Shown: positions 41,854-50,927 of the stretch, piece by piece
Layout of the letters: every line of letters starts with the position of its first letter
Numbering within the stretch: the stretch's first letter is position 1
From: Candidatus Amarobacter glycogenicus
Lineage (GTDB): Bacteria > Chloroflexota > Dehalococcoidia > Tepidiformales > Tepidiformaceae
Direction of reading: 5' to 3'
DNA length: 64,000 bases
Assembly (NCBI GenBank): GCA_016719395.1
Contig: JADJZF010000003.1
Span: 1 to 64,000, forward strand
The notes under the pieces: generated by a model
What the model saw: only the letters and a program-made list of their open reading frames with translations
Told to the model about the DNA's origin: nothing
Database searches by the model: none
Position numbers and translations under genes: made by a program

Positions 41854-42173
41854 GCAAGAAGAAAGACAACAAGAAGAAGACCGCCAGCAAGGCGGAGAAG
41901 GTGAAGGCCCCCGCGAAGGCAGGCGCTTTCCTCGCCAGGGTGTACGTCTCACTCAAGCCGACAGTGAACGATCCGGAAGGCATCACGATCGGCGGCGCGC
42001 TCGGTTCACTTGGGTTTGATTCGGTCACCGGCGTGCGTTCGGGGCGGTTCTTCCAGGTGACCCTCACTGCGGCCGATCCAAAGACGGCTGTCTCCCAGGT
42101 GGACCAGATGTGCAGCCGCCTGCTTGCCAACCCCGTCATCGAGACCTACTCGTTCGAAGTCGTGAGGGCATAG
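41850..42173 (+). CDS. purS: phosphoribosylformylglycinamidine synthase subunit PurS with Lys-rich extension
   Basis: PurS bridges PurL and PurQ in the FGAM synthase complex. The last 80 residues match PurS: ARVYVSLKPTVNDPEGITIGGALGSLGF near residue 28 and QVDQMCSRLLANPVIETYSFEV at the end. The first 25 residues are an added Lys/Ala-rich tail (MSKKKDNKKKTASKAEK), not usual for this roughly 80-residue protein. ATG overlaps the purC stop. purQ and purL are not in this window. Confidence 0.9.
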   Translation: MSKKKDNKKKTASKAEKVKAPAKAGAFLARVYVSLKPTVNDPEGITIGGALGSLGFDSVTGVRSGRFFQVTLTAADPKTAVSQVDQMCSRLLANPVIETYSFEVVRA

Positions 42174-42231
42174 CGTCCGCTGTCGGGATCCTGGCGAAGG
42201 CTTGCGGGAAGGTGATAGCTGGAGCGATTCC

Positions 42232-43611
42232 CTACCGCGTAACCGGTCCCGGATCGACGGCGAAGTAGACCTCGCAAGCGCGGCGGGCGGCGCCGGGTTC
42301 GAGGACCGCCGGACGCTTCACGAAGCGCGACTCTTCGATGATGAGCTGGAGCACGTCTCGCGGGTGACAGCTCCGGAAGTTGCCGTTGCTCGCACGGCGG
42401 ACCATCTCGACGGCGACTTCTATGCCGGGTGGCGTTGTCTCGACACCCATCGCATCGGCGAAGCGGCGGAAGATCTCCGCCATCTGCTCAGGCGTCGGTT
42501 CAGGGATGCGGATCTTGTACGGGATCCGGCGGAGGTGGGCCTCTTCAAGCATGGTCTTCGGTTCGAGGTTGGTGCTGAAACAGATCGTCGAGCGAAACGG
42601 GAAGGTGATGCGTTCGCCCGTCACGAGGGCCATGGTGTCCTCGCCACGTTCGAGCGCCGCGATCCAACGGTTGAGGAGGGCGTGCGGCGAGACCTGCTGC
42701 CGCCCAAAGTCGTCGATTGCGAGCAATCCACCGTGCGCTTTCACATGAGGCGGCGCCTGGTGGTAGCCGAGGGCGGGGTCGTACGAGAGATCGAGGTCCT
42801 CGTGGCGGAGTTCGCCGCCGACAAACACGAACGGACGGCGGATCCGAAGCCAGCGGCGGTCGAACTGGGAGGTAGCGTCCGCGGTGTCATCGCCTTCGAC
42901 GGGCTGGTGCACGAGGTCGTCGTAGAGCCGGATGATGTGGCCACTGACGTAGACGGCCATCGGCATGAGGGTCACGCCCTGGATTGCCTCACTCGTCAGT
43001 TCGAGAATCGTGGTTTTCCCGTTTCCCGGAGCTCCCCAGAGCATCGCCGGACGGCCGGACGTGAGCGCGAGACAGACCTTTGCGACCACGTCGCGTGCGA
43101 GGACGAGCTGCTGCAATGCGCGAGCAAGCCTGACGGGATCGGGTGCTCCGATTTCCGTGTCACGTTCGAGGATGCGGAAGTAGTCCTGGATGGGGACAGG
43201 GACCGGGCCGACGTACTTACTTCGGCCGAAAGCGTTTTCGGCTTCGTGCATGCCCAATTCGGTGAGGCGGTACTGCCATTCGGTCTCGAGGCGGCCTGAT
43301 GCAGATGTCGTCTCAACGAGCCGCTGACGCCTGAGTTCATCGAGCGCTTCGCGGGCGACGCCGGGGCTTACACGCATCGAATTGGCGACGCCGACCGGAC
43401 TTGGGACGGTGATTCGGTACAGCGTCTTGAGGGCGAGGTCCTCGATGAATCGGTCAGGCAGGCCGAGTTCGTGGACATGGTCTGGCGCACCAGGGAGCGA
43501 GGGCAGAGCCCGGAGGTGCGCGGGCGCCGGCCGGGGCGCGTTACGGGGCTCTTCTTCGAACTCTTGCTGCATTGCGAGGTTCCCGGACGTGCTTGGGTAC
43601 GTCTGCTCCAT
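42232..43611 (-). CDS. AAA+ ATPase with N-terminal winged-helix region
   Basis: The 459-residue protein has a low-complexity acidic/proline N-terminus and a winged-helix-like region with VSPGVAREALDELRRQRLVETT near residue 90. An AAA+ module follows: Walker A LWGAPGNGKTTILEL near 193, Walker B GLLAIDDFGRQQ near 290, and sensor-type FRSTICFSTNLEP near 330. The C-terminal lid has CHPRDVLQLIIEE. Similar proteins occur in Chloroflexota and Acidobacteria and are described only as AAA ATPases; a chaperone or remodelling role is likely. The start (ATG 43611) excludes an upstream unconserved extension. Confidence 0.8.
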   Translation of the reverse strand: MEQTYPSTSGNLAMQQEFEEEPRNAPRPAPAHLRALPSLPGAPDHVHELGLPDRFIEDLALKTLYRITVPSPVGVANSMRVSPGVAREALDELRRQRLVETTSASGRLETEWQYRLTELGMHEAENAFGRSKYVGPVPVPIQDYFRILERDTEIGAPDPVRLARALQQLVLARDVVAKVCLALTSGRPAMLWGAPGNGKTTILELTSEAIQGVTLMPMAVYVSGHIIRLYDDLVHQPVEGDDTADATSQFDRRWLRIRRPFVFVGGELRHEDLDLSYDPALGYHQAPPHVKAHGGLLAIDDFGRQQVSPHALLNRWIAALERGEDTMALVTGERITFPFRSTICFSTNLEPKTMLEEAHLRRIPYKIRIPEPTPEQMAEIFRRFADAMGVETTPPGIEVAVEMVRRASNGNFRSCHPRDVLQLIIEESRFVKRPAVLEPGAARRACEVYFAVDPGPVTR

Positions 43612-43753
43612 AACACCTTCTCGCAGCACGACCCCCAAACACGGGCCGGAGTGCGTTGCTCTACAAGGAATGTCGGCATTCGGGGGCGTCTGCCCAGACC
43701 GCACCGGTGCATGGCGCCGGACCGGGGAGTGACAGCGGGGTGGACAGGCGGTG

Positions 43754-44374
43754 TCAGGGGTCTTGCGAGCCAGTCGCGGGGGTGTGGTGCGGTTCTTTCG
43801 CACCGGCCAGGCTGAACCTGCCCTCCATCTCCCAGAGGAGCCACCACTCGCGCCGAACTTCCATGCGCAAGAGGACCTGCCCATCGCGAATCACGCGCGC
43901 CGACTCGTGAAACCCCACAGCCCGGAAGGCACGGATGGCGCGCTCGTTCCATTCCAGCGCGTGCAGGGAAACGCTACGCAGCGGGCGATTGTGCCAGACC
44001 CAGCGCAAGAGGAGGATCAGCGCTTCGCGGCCGAAGCCGTGTCCGCGTTCTTGCTCTTCGCCGAGCGAGATGCCCAGCTCCGCCGAATCACCGCCAGCGG
44101 CGAAGTTGTAGAGCATGAGGGTGCCGATGTGGCGCCCGTCGGCCGCATCCAAGGCAAACTGTTCACGGTCGTTGCGGCCGTAAGCAAGCTCGTAGGCGAA
44201 GGCATCGAGAAACCGTTCGAGGGGCTCTTTGTTCGGTGCCCGGCCGTCGAATCGAGCCGTCTCCGGGTCGCTTCGCCAGCGGAACTCGTCGGGGCCATCC
44301 GCCGGCACACGAAGACGGATGCGGACATTCGGCCCGGCGGCAAGGATAAGTGGGCCGAGCGGCGGCGCGGTCAT
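43754..44374 (-). CDS. GNAT family N-acetyltransferase
   Basis: The 206-residue product has the GNAT fold of RimJ/RimL type. The substrate strand VRIRLRVPADGPDEFRWRSDPETARFDG, the acetyl-CoA loop EEQERGHGFGREALILLLRWVW near residue 108 (Q/RxxGxG/A pattern) and NERAIRAFRAVGFHESARV near 143 are visible. The substrate is unknown. Its ATG overlaps the NUDIX gene stop (ATGA). Confidence 0.9.
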   Translation of the reverse strand: MTAPPLGPLILAAGPNVRIRLRVPADGPDEFRWRSDPETARFDGRAPNKEPLERFLDAFAYELAYGRNDREQFALDAADGRHIGTLMLYNFAAGGDSAELGISLGEEQERGHGFGREALILLLRWVWHNRPLRSVSLHALEWNERAIRAFRAVGFHESARVIRDGQVLLRMEVRREWWLLWEMEGRFSLAGAKEPHHTPATGSQDP

Positions 44375-44817
44375 AGGTCGATCGGTTCACCCAGCTTGCG
44401 CGCGGCCTCGGCGATGAGGCCGCGTTCGCCCTCGTAGGTGAGCTTCTCGTACGCCTCCGCCGCGGGGAGCCAGCGAACCTCGTCGAACTCATGGTCATGG
44501 TGCGAGACATCGCCACCCACGGGTTCCATCATCCAGTGGTGGACCTGCTTGTGGTAGCGCACACCTCCGGCGGTGAACCAGTACTCGATCGAGCCAAGCC
44601 GCTCGCCGAGCCGGACCTCCAGGCCGGTCTCCTCCTGGACCTCGCGAAGCGCGGTTTGTTCGATCACCTCGCCGGAGTCAGGCGTCCCCTTGGGCAGACC
44701 CCAGATGCGGTCCGCACGGCGACCACAGACGACGACCTCAATCCGGTCGCCGGGCCCGCGGCGCCAGACGACGCCGCCCGCGGAAACCGCCTCGTGGATG
44801 GGGAGTTTCCGGCTCAT
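44371..44817 (-). CDS. NUDIX hydrolase
   Basis: The 148-residue protein has a complete Nudix box, GTPDSGEVIEQTALREVQEETGL near residues 44-66, with the metal-binding REVQEE core. The N-terminus AGGVVWRRG and the region VHHWMMEPVG suggest the Ap4A/diadenosine or MutT-like subgroup. It would clean up nucleotides or dinucleotide polyphosphates. Its ATG overlaps the HEAT-repeat gene stop (ATGA). Confidence 0.92.
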   Translation of the reverse strand: MSRKLPIHEAVSAGGVVWRRGPGDRIEVVVCGRRADRIWGLPKGTPDSGEVIEQTALREVQEETGLEVRLGERLGSIEYWFTAGGVRYHKQVHHWMMEPVGGDVSHHDHEFDEVRWLPAAEAYEKLTYEGERGLIAEAARKLGEPIDL

Positions 44818-45755
44818 TCGTCGTCCTCATCCTCGGCAACGGGGTCGCCAAAACGCCGGAACATCTGCATATCGGCGGCAAGGCCGAGAGCGCTTTCGAG
44901 AGCCTCTTCCATGCCTTCCGGAGCATCGGGTGCGAACTCGTTGAGCAGGTCCACTGCAGCTTCCCCGCCAATCTCGCCGAGAGCCTCGATGACGGCAAGG
45001 ACGACTTCCGGGTCGTCATCGGCAAGGGCCTCTCCCAGGGGAGCGACGAGGGTTTCGGAGCCGAGCGCTCCGGCCGCCAACACCGCTTCGAGACGCATCT
45101 CAACCTCCCCGGAGTAGAGCTGGTCGGCAAGGTATTCAGTCCAGCGTTCCTGTGCCGACGCCCCCATCGCCCGGATGGCGGCGACGCGTAGCTCTCGCTC
45201 GTCGCTTTCGTAGGCATCGAGGATACGCTCGGCGACCCAGTCCTGGGTGAGCGCGCCGGCCGCTTCGAGGGCAGCGGCCCTGACGCCGACCACCGGGTCA
45301 TCAGCGGCGGTGCGAAGGGCCGACGTCACCGCCGCCGCGGTCACGCTGTCCAGTTCCGCGGTCTCGACGGCCTCGACGAAGCCCTCGAGCGTCAGGGCAG
45401 CAGCGGCCCGGACGCCTGACCCGATGTCGTCCACTGCGAGCACGGCCAGACGGCGGGCGACGGAGGAATCTCGCGACTCCCAGAACACCGCCACAGCGCG
45501 TTCGCGAACCTCGGGTTCGGGGTCATCGAGAGCGAGCTTGCCGAGCGCTTCGAAGTTCCGATCCAGGTGTACATCGGCCAGTTCTCCGGCCCGTTCGAGC
45601 AGCAGCGCACGTGTAGCAACGGGCAGTCCCTGCCAGCGTTCGCGAACGAGTGCGGCTGCGGGCCGGTCGAGATCGGAGAAGGCTCCGAACTCCGGCACGG
45701 TGAGTTCGTGGCCATCGGCGAGCATCTCCAGGAGCCGGGCCAACGATTCGCGCAT
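44814..45755 (-). CDS. HEAT-repeat protein
   Basis: The 313-residue, highly acidic, Ala/Glu-rich protein is built from HEAT-like helical repeats, for example DPEPEVRERAVAVFWES, DPVVGVRAAALEAAGAL, and DDDPEVVLAVIEALGEIGGEAAV. Such scaffolds mediate protein contacts. The tail VAEDEDDE is strongly acidic. It lies within a run of overlapping genes; no partner can be named from sequence. Confidence 0.88.
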   Translation of the reverse strand: MRESLARLLEMLADGHELTVPEFGAFSDLDRPAAALVRERWQGLPVATRALLLERAGELADVHLDRNFEALGKLALDDPEPEVRERAVAVFWESRDSSVARRLAVLAVDDIGSGVRAAAALTLEGFVEAVETAELDSVTAAAVTSALRTAADDPVVGVRAAALEAAGALTQDWVAERILDAYESDERELRVAAIRAMGASAQERWTEYLADQLYSGEVEMRLEAVLAAGALGSETLVAPLGEALADDDPEVVLAVIEALGEIGGEAAVDLLNEFAPDAPEGMEEALESALGLAADMQMFRRFGDPVAEDEDDE

Positions 45756-45770
45756 CGACCGATCGTACCA

Positions 45771-46763
45771 TCAGGAGGCCGAACCGGCCTCCGGGCGAAG
45801 CGGCCGCGCGAGGAGGCTGAGCATGGCCTCCGCCACCGTCTTTTCTCCTGCAACGACGGCCGCGACTTCCGCGCAGATGGGGAGCTCAACACCCGCTTCG
45901 CGGGCGAGTTCGAGGGCGACACCGGAAGTGGCTATTCCCTCGATCGCTTCGCCGATTTCGGTCCGGGCCTGGTCCACGGTCCTTCCGCCCGCGAGCAATT
46001 CACCGAAGCGGCGGTTGCGGCTGAGCGGGGAAAAGCAGGTCGTGGCGAGGTCTCCGACGCCGGCGAGCCCCTGGAACGTGAGCGGATCGCAGCCGAAGGC
46101 GACGCCGAGCCGGGCCATTTCTGCCAGCCCGCGGGTCATGATTGTCGAAACCGTATTGGCGCCGAAGTCGAGCCCCCAGGCGGCGCCAGCCGCAATCGCG
46201 ATGACGTTCTTGTAGGCTCCGGCGAGTTCGACGCCGGTGAGATCGAAGCTGGTGTAGATGCGAAACGCCGGTCCCGCGAGCGCACGCTGCCAGACTTCGG
46301 CGGTTTCCTTCGAAGCTGAGGCCACGACGGCCGCGGCCGGAAGTCCGCGCGCGATCTCGTGGGCAAGGTTTGGCCCGGAGATTGCCGCGACCAAACCCGG
46401 GGGCCATCCGAGTTCCCCGAGAACCTGGCTCATGCGGAGCCCGCCGGTATGGTCGATGCCTTTCGCCGCCGAAAGCACGGGGACGTCGCGGGCGAGGCCT
46501 GACGCAGCCACCGAAGCGCGCAGCGCCTGGGCGGGAACGGCGATGATGGCGCCATCGAGGCCCGGCGGGGCAGGGACCGGCTGCACGTGAACATCCCGGG
46601 GCAAATGGAGCTCGGGCAGACGGGCCAGTCCATGCTCCTCGCGTACGGAGTCCGCCTCCGCACTCGTGCGAGTGAGAAGGACGACATCGTTGTGGTTGGC
46701 GTGGAGCAGCCATGCGAGTGTCACGCCCCAGGATGTCGCGCCGAGGACAGCGAAGCGGCTCAT
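45771..46763 (-). CDS. gpsA: glycerol-3-phosphate dehydrogenase [NAD(P)+]
   Basis: The 330-residue GpsA makes sn-glycerol 3-phosphate for phospholipids. The Rossmann motif is FAVLGATSWGVTLAWLL (usual GxGSWG, here GATSWG). SAAKGI is near residue 103, ISGPNLAHEIARGLPAAAVVAS near 134, and the catalytic Lys in ELAGAYKNVIAIAAG near 185. GLAGVGDLATTCFSPLSRNRRFG follows. It is next to plsY, whose product uses the same glycerol 3-phosphate. Start 46763 gives the family N-terminus. Confidence 0.94.
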   Translation of the reverse strand: MSRFAVLGATSWGVTLAWLLHANHNDVVLLTRTSAEADSVREEHGLARLPELHLPRDVHVQPVPAPPGLDGAIIAVPAQALRASVAASGLARDVPVLSAAKGIDHTGGLRMSQVLGELGWPPGLVAAISGPNLAHEIARGLPAAAVVASASKETAEVWQRALAGPAFRIYTSFDLTGVELAGAYKNVIAIAAGAAWGLDFGANTVSTIMTRGLAEMARLGVAFGCDPLTFQGLAGVGDLATTCFSPLSRNRRFGELLAGGRTVDQARTEIGEAIEGIATSGVALELAREAGVELPICAEVAAVVAGEKTVAEAMLSLLARPLRPEAGSAS

Positions 46764-46764
46764 C

Positions 46765-47388
46765 TCAGCCTGTGGCGGGACTGCCGCCACCCTGTCCGAT
46801 TTTCGGCTCGGTGCCGTCCAGCAGCCGCTTGATGTTCGGGATGTGCTTGTATTCGACAAGGACTGTGGCGAAGACGGCGAACACGACGTACACCCACTCA
46901 GTCCAGCCGAAAGCTGCTGCGACGGCCATTAGCGCGGCACATAGCGGCACGCCCACAACAGACATGACGGACACGTAGCGCGTAGCAATCACCAGGACGG
47001 CGCCGATCACCGGGAAGCCGAGTGAGACCAGAGGGGCGAGCCCCAGCACGCCGCCATAAGTACTGGCAACTCCCCGGCCCCCGCGGAACCCGGCGAAGAC
47101 CGGCCAGATATGCCCGACTACGGATGCGCACGCGCCGGCCACCGCCGCTCCATCGTTATCGAAGACGAGGCGACCGACCAGGGCGGGGACGGCGCCCTTC
47201 GCGACATCAAGGATCATCACGAGGCCGGCGGGGATTTTCCCGGCAGTGCGCAGGACATTCGTCGTGCCGGTCTTGCCGCTCCCTGAATCCCGGATGTCAC
47301 GCCGTAACCAGAGGTACCCGACGATGAGGCCCCACGGTAGAGAGCCCATGACATAGCCAAGGACGATGGTTACCGCGTAGTCGGTCAC
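46765..47388 (-). CDS. plsY: acyl-phosphate:glycerol-3-phosphate acyltransferase (PlsY)
   Basis: The 207-residue, five-helix membrane enzyme makes lysophosphatidic acid from glycerol 3-phosphate and acyl phosphate. Motif 1 is GYVMGSLPWGLIVG, motif 2 GSGKTGTTNVLRTAGK near residue 36 and motif 3 GHIWPVFAGFRGGRGVAST near 92. Next to gpsA it forms a phospholipid entry module. Its ATG overlaps the der stop. Confidence 0.94.
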   Translation of the reverse strand: MTDYAVTIVLGYVMGSLPWGLIVGYLWLRRDIRDSGSGKTGTTNVLRTAGKIPAGLVMILDVAKGAVPALVGRLVFDNDGAAVAGACASVVGHIWPVFAGFRGGRGVASTYGGVLGLAPLVSLGFPVIGAVLVIATRYVSVMSVVGVPLCAALMAVAAAFGWTEWVYVVFAVFATVLVEYKHIPNIKRLLDGTEPKIGQGGGSPATG

Positions 47389-48731
47389 GACCGGGCATCA
47401 TCCGCGCTTCTTGCCCTGAACACCAGCTTGATGGCTGTGCCATCGAAGTCAGCGGCTTCGCGAATACTGCGCTCCAGGTAACGCCGGTAGCTGAAGTGGA
47501 CGAGCTTGGGGTCGTTGACGAAGAGAATGAAGGTAGGGGGGTCGATGCCGGCCTGCGTCGCATAGAGCAGCTTGAAGCGCTTGTTCTGCACCAGGGGAGG
47601 AACGTGGTCGCGGATCGCCTTGTTCAGGGCACTATTGAGTTCCGCGGTCGTAAGCCGGCGGCGCCGGGCGTCGCGGGCGACCAGTGCGAGCTTCAACAGG
47701 TCGCGGGTCCCCTGGCCAGTCAGCGCTGAGATGAAGGTGACCATCGCCCAGGGCGCGAATGTGACACGCCCCCGCATCTGAGATTCAGCCCACGCTCGCC
47801 GCTCTTCCGGGTCTTCCCAGAGGTCCGTCTTGTTCACCGCGATGATGAGGCCGCGGAGGTGCTCCATCGCGATTCCGGCAATGTGCATGTCTTGCGACGT
47901 CACACCATCGGTCCCGTCGACGACAAGGACAGCCACATCGCAGCGCTCAACGGCGGTGGTGGTACGCATGACAGAATGCAACTCAACGCCCTTGCCGAGC
48001 TTGCCTGGCCGCCGGATCCCGGCGGTGTCGATCAAGAGAAATGAACCCTCCGGGGTGTCCACTTCCGAGTCGATCGCGTCCCGCGTGGTCCCGGCGACAT
48101 CGCTGACGATCACGCGCTGTTGGCCCAGGATCGAGTTGACGAGCATCGACTTGCCGACGTTCGGCCGCCCGATGATCGCGACTCGAACGCGATCGCTTTC
48201 GACCAGCGTTGTGTCGGCGGGGAGGAGCTTGATCACTTCATCGAGCAGGAGGCCAACGTTTATGTCGTGCATAGCGCTGACCGGCATCGGTTCGCCCAGG
48301 CCAAGCGAGGATGCCTCGGCGATCCCCGTCAGCTCGCGGCGTTCGTTATCCGCCTTCGTCGCGACGACGAGGGTTGGCCGGTTTGCCCGCCGAACAACCT
48401 CTGCCATGTCGTAGTCGCTGGCGGTGAGGCCGTCGCGGGCATCGACGCAGAAGAGCACAACGGCAGCGCCGGCCATGGCCGTCTTGATCTGCTCGACGAT
48501 GAGCGGCGCATAGACGTTCTCGGCATCGGTTTCGTAGCCCCCGGTGTCGATAAGGCGGAAGCGGACATCCTGCCACTCGACATCAGCCTCGACGCGGTCG
48601 CGCGTGGTGCCGGGTTCGTCTTCCACGATGGCCCGGCGCTCTCCGTAGACGCGGTTGAACAAGGAAGACTTGCCGACGTTCGGCCGGCCAACGATGACAA
48701 CGCGAGAAAGGACATCGGTTACTGCAGTCAT
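47385..48731 (-). CDS. der: ribosome assembly GTPase Der (EngA)
   Basis: The 448-residue protein has two tandem GTPase domains and a C-terminal KH-like domain, the hallmark of Der, needed for 50S subunit assembly. G1 motifs are VGRPNVGKSSL near residue 14 and IGRPNVGKSML near 187; G3 motifs DTGGY and DTAGIR; G4 motifs TKAD and NKTD. The C-terminus has FILFVNDPKLVHFSYRRYLERSIREAADF. The start overlaps the YbbR gene stop (ATGA). Confidence 0.96.
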   Translation of the reverse strand: MTAVTDVLSRVVIVGRPNVGKSSLFNRVYGERRAIVEDEPGTTRDRVEADVEWQDVRFRLIDTGGYETDAENVYAPLIVEQIKTAMAGAAVVLFCVDARDGLTASDYDMAEVVRRANRPTLVVATKADNERRELTGIAEASSLGLGEPMPVSAMHDINVGLLLDEVIKLLPADTTLVESDRVRVAIIGRPNVGKSMLVNSILGQQRVIVSDVAGTTRDAIDSEVDTPEGSFLLIDTAGIRRPGKLGKGVELHSVMRTTTAVERCDVAVLVVDGTDGVTSQDMHIAGIAMEHLRGLIIAVNKTDLWEDPEERRAWAESQMRGRVTFAPWAMVTFISALTGQGTRDLLKLALVARDARRRRLTTAELNSALNKAIRDHVPPLVQNKRFKLLYATQAGIDPPTFILFVNDPKLVHFSYRRYLERSIREAADFDGTAIKLVFRARSADDARS

Positions 48732-50053
48732 GGTCCTGTTCCCAGTGTTACAGGGATTGGCGCTGGCTGCTCGGCGCGGATGCCCAGGCCCTGCAGGTTG
48801 GGAGGCACGCTGACCGTCACCGGGTAGAGCCCGGGGCCGGCGAGACCTCCGGCGAGCGAGACCGTGGCGGTGATCGACTTTGGCGTGAGCTTATCGAGTT
48901 CGGGGAGGGGGCCAGTGAGCTGGACCGACACACGCACGACACTAGTGATGACGAGGCCGCTCGGCTGGTCGGTCGGGACCGGCGCCAACTGAAGAAGGAC
49001 GGCCCCGCAGGGACTCGCTGCCGCGCCACCTGGGCACTCGATCGGCTTCACTTCTATCCGGACCGACACCTGCCGTCTCTCCAGCGAGAGGTTCTCCTGC
49101 TGGACATCGATGTTGCGAGTCAGCCGGATCTCACTGGTGGCATTCGTGAGAGGGATGGGCTCCGTACGCAACTCGTTGAGGCTCGCCATCTTGTCGGCCG
49201 GGCCCGAAACCGAAATCACGGGCGGTTCGATGATGACGCTTGTGACGTGGTAACCGGGTGCGACCTGGCCCGTCGTCGTCACCGCCACCGGTATGGAGCG
49301 CTGAACGAACGCCTGCCGAACCGTGTACGTAACTTTCCCGCGTTCGGGGGAGAGATTCGTCACGGCCACCTCGCCGCCAGTCAGGGAGCGCGCGCGGAGC
49401 TCGCCTTCGAAGACATTGGAACCTTCGCGCAGGGCACTCAGGTTCACATCGAGCTCGACCGACACGACGTTGTCGATCCTGTCCTGCAGCCCGCTGACCT
49501 TGACGGTGAGCGGCTCGATCTTCTGGTCGGTCACTTCGAATCCCGTTGCGAGCTGCCCGCTGGGGCTCAGGCGGACTTCGAACTCGGCTTCGACAAGAGG
49601 TTCCATCGTGACCGAGATAGTGGCCGGGCTCACTGCAAGGACCTTCACTCCATCGCGCCTGGAGACTACCCGCACCTGGACCTCCGTCGGCGTGTTCGCG
49701 GGGATGCCCTTGACGTCGATGGTCGCCTCGAAATCATCGTCGGATAGGTTCACCAGGTCGCCCTCGCGGCCTTCGACCTCGACAGAGACTCGGGATTCGC
49801 TGTTCGGGACGAGGTGATCCGTGTTGACCGCCTGAACGAGGATGGAGGGCGGCGCGCCTTCGAGCGGGTAGGAGGCGGTGACACGCGGGTTCTCGACATC
49901 CTGGATGACGAACCATGTGCCGAAAGCGGCAACGAGGCTGAAGAGCGCCAACACCCAGTGCCGGTACAGGTTCAGGAATGATCCACGGGCGACGCTCGCG
50001 ACGGCACCCGGGAGCGATGCCCTGGTGCTGGCTTTGCGACTGGCGGTGCTCAT
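48728..50053 (-). CDS. YbbR-domain protein (CdaR-like, putative regulator of CdaA)
   Basis: The 441-residue protein has a short cytoplasmic N-terminus, one membrane helix near residues 33-52 (WVLALFSLVAAFGTWFVI) and then several extracytoplasmic YbbR repeats rich in PLEG, VxVxVEG and VxVxG patterns. In Firmicutes the YbbR protein CdaR directly modulates the diadenylate cyclase CdaA encoded beside it. Here its ATG overlaps the cdaA stop, so the same partnership is expected. Start ATG 50053 is chosen on that overlap. Confidence 0.88.
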   Translation of the reverse strand: MSTASRKASTRASLPGAVASVARGSFLNLYRHWVLALFSLVAAFGTWFVIQDVENPRVTASYPLEGAPPSILVQAVNTDHLVPNSESRVSVEVEGREGDLVNLSDDDFEATIDVKGIPANTPTEVQVRVVSRRDGVKVLAVSPATISVTMEPLVEAEFEVRLSPSGQLATGFEVTDQKIEPLTVKVSGLQDRIDNVVSVELDVNLSALREGSNVFEGELRARSLTGGEVAVTNLSPERGKVTYTVRQAFVQRSIPVAVTTTGQVAPGYHVTSVIIEPPVISVSGPADKMASLNELRTEPIPLTNATSEIRLTRNIDVQQENLSLERRQVSVRIEVKPIECPGGAAASPCGAVLLQLAPVPTDQPSGLVITSVVRVSVQLTGPLPELDKLTPKSITATVSLAGGLAGPGLYPVTVSVPPNLQGLGIRAEQPAPIPVTLGTGP

Positions 50054-50865
50054 ACGGGCGGCTCTCCGGCACGGGCGTTGGCCGCGGTGCCAGGTTCCAA
50101 CACCCATTCGAGGACCGCTTTCAGGCCGCGCTCATCCGGCACGTGCGTGAGCCGGCCGTGGAGCGCGACGCTGATGTCGCCGGTCTCTTCGCTGACCACC
50201 ACGGTCAGCGCGTCGGTAGCCTCGGTGATACCGATGGCCGCCCGATGCCTGGTCCCGAGGTTTCGGTCGAAAGCCGGGAGCTCGTTCGCGAGCGGGAGCA
50301 CGCAGCCGGCAGCGACGACGCGCTCGTCCCGCAGGACGACTGCCATGTCGTGCAGGGGCGAATTCGGATAGAAGATGCCGGCGAGGAGTTCGGGTGAAAC
50401 CCTCGCATCAACCGGGATGCCTGTTTCGATGACGTCCTGGAGGCCGGTCTCGCGTTCGAGCACGAAGAGGCCACCATGCTTCTCAGCGGACATTCGGCCG
50501 GCAGCCTTCACGACTGAATCGATGACATCTTCATACCTCGCGGGCGTGAACCATCCGCTCACACCGGTGCGGCCCAGGCGATCAAGCCCTCGCCGGAACT
50601 CCGGCTGGAAGATGATCGCGGCGCCTATCAACAGTGCGGTCACCGAGTTCTCGACCAGGTAGTTGATGACCGTGAGATCGAGCGCTCTGCCGAGGACCAC
50701 GAAGACAAGGAAGAGTGCGAGCATCCCGCGGAGCTGCGTCATTACGCGCGTGCCACTCATGATCCGGAGGAGGGTAAAGATCACCGCGGCGATCAACAGG
50801 ATGTCGACCGCGCTCGTCCAGTCGAACTGGGAAAGGACTTCTCGGAAGTGCTGCGTGTCGGGCAT
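50050..50865 (-). CDS. cdaA: diadenylate cyclase CdaA
   Basis: The 271-residue enzyme makes cyclic-di-AMP from two ATP. It has three N-terminal membrane helices (about residues 12-100) and a DAC domain. The second active-site motif is intact (LGTRHRAAIGITE near residue 197). The first motif, usually LHDGA, reads SPLHDMAVV near residue 163, so the glycine is methionine while the catalytic aspartate remains. Cyclic-di-AMP controls potassium and osmolyte balance. It starts the cdaA-ybbR-der-plsY-gpsA run. Confidence 0.93.
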   Translation of the reverse strand: MPDTQHFREVLSQFDWTSAVDILLIAAVIFTLLRIMSGTRVMTQLRGMLALFLVFVVLGRALDLTVINYLVENSVTALLIGAAIIFQPEFRRGLDRLGRTGVSGWFTPARYEDVIDSVVKAAGRMSAEKHGGLFVLERETGLQDVIETGIPVDARVSPELLAGIFYPNSPLHDMAVVLRDERVVAAGCVLPLANELPAFDRNLGTRHRAAIGITEATDALTVVVSEETGDISVALHGRLTHVPDERGLKAVLEWVLEPGTAANARAGEPPV

Positions 50866-50927
50866 AGCGAATCAGGTCGGCCGGGGCGCCGAGCGGCATT
50901 GTAGGCCCCCGGAGCGGGTCGCCGTGA

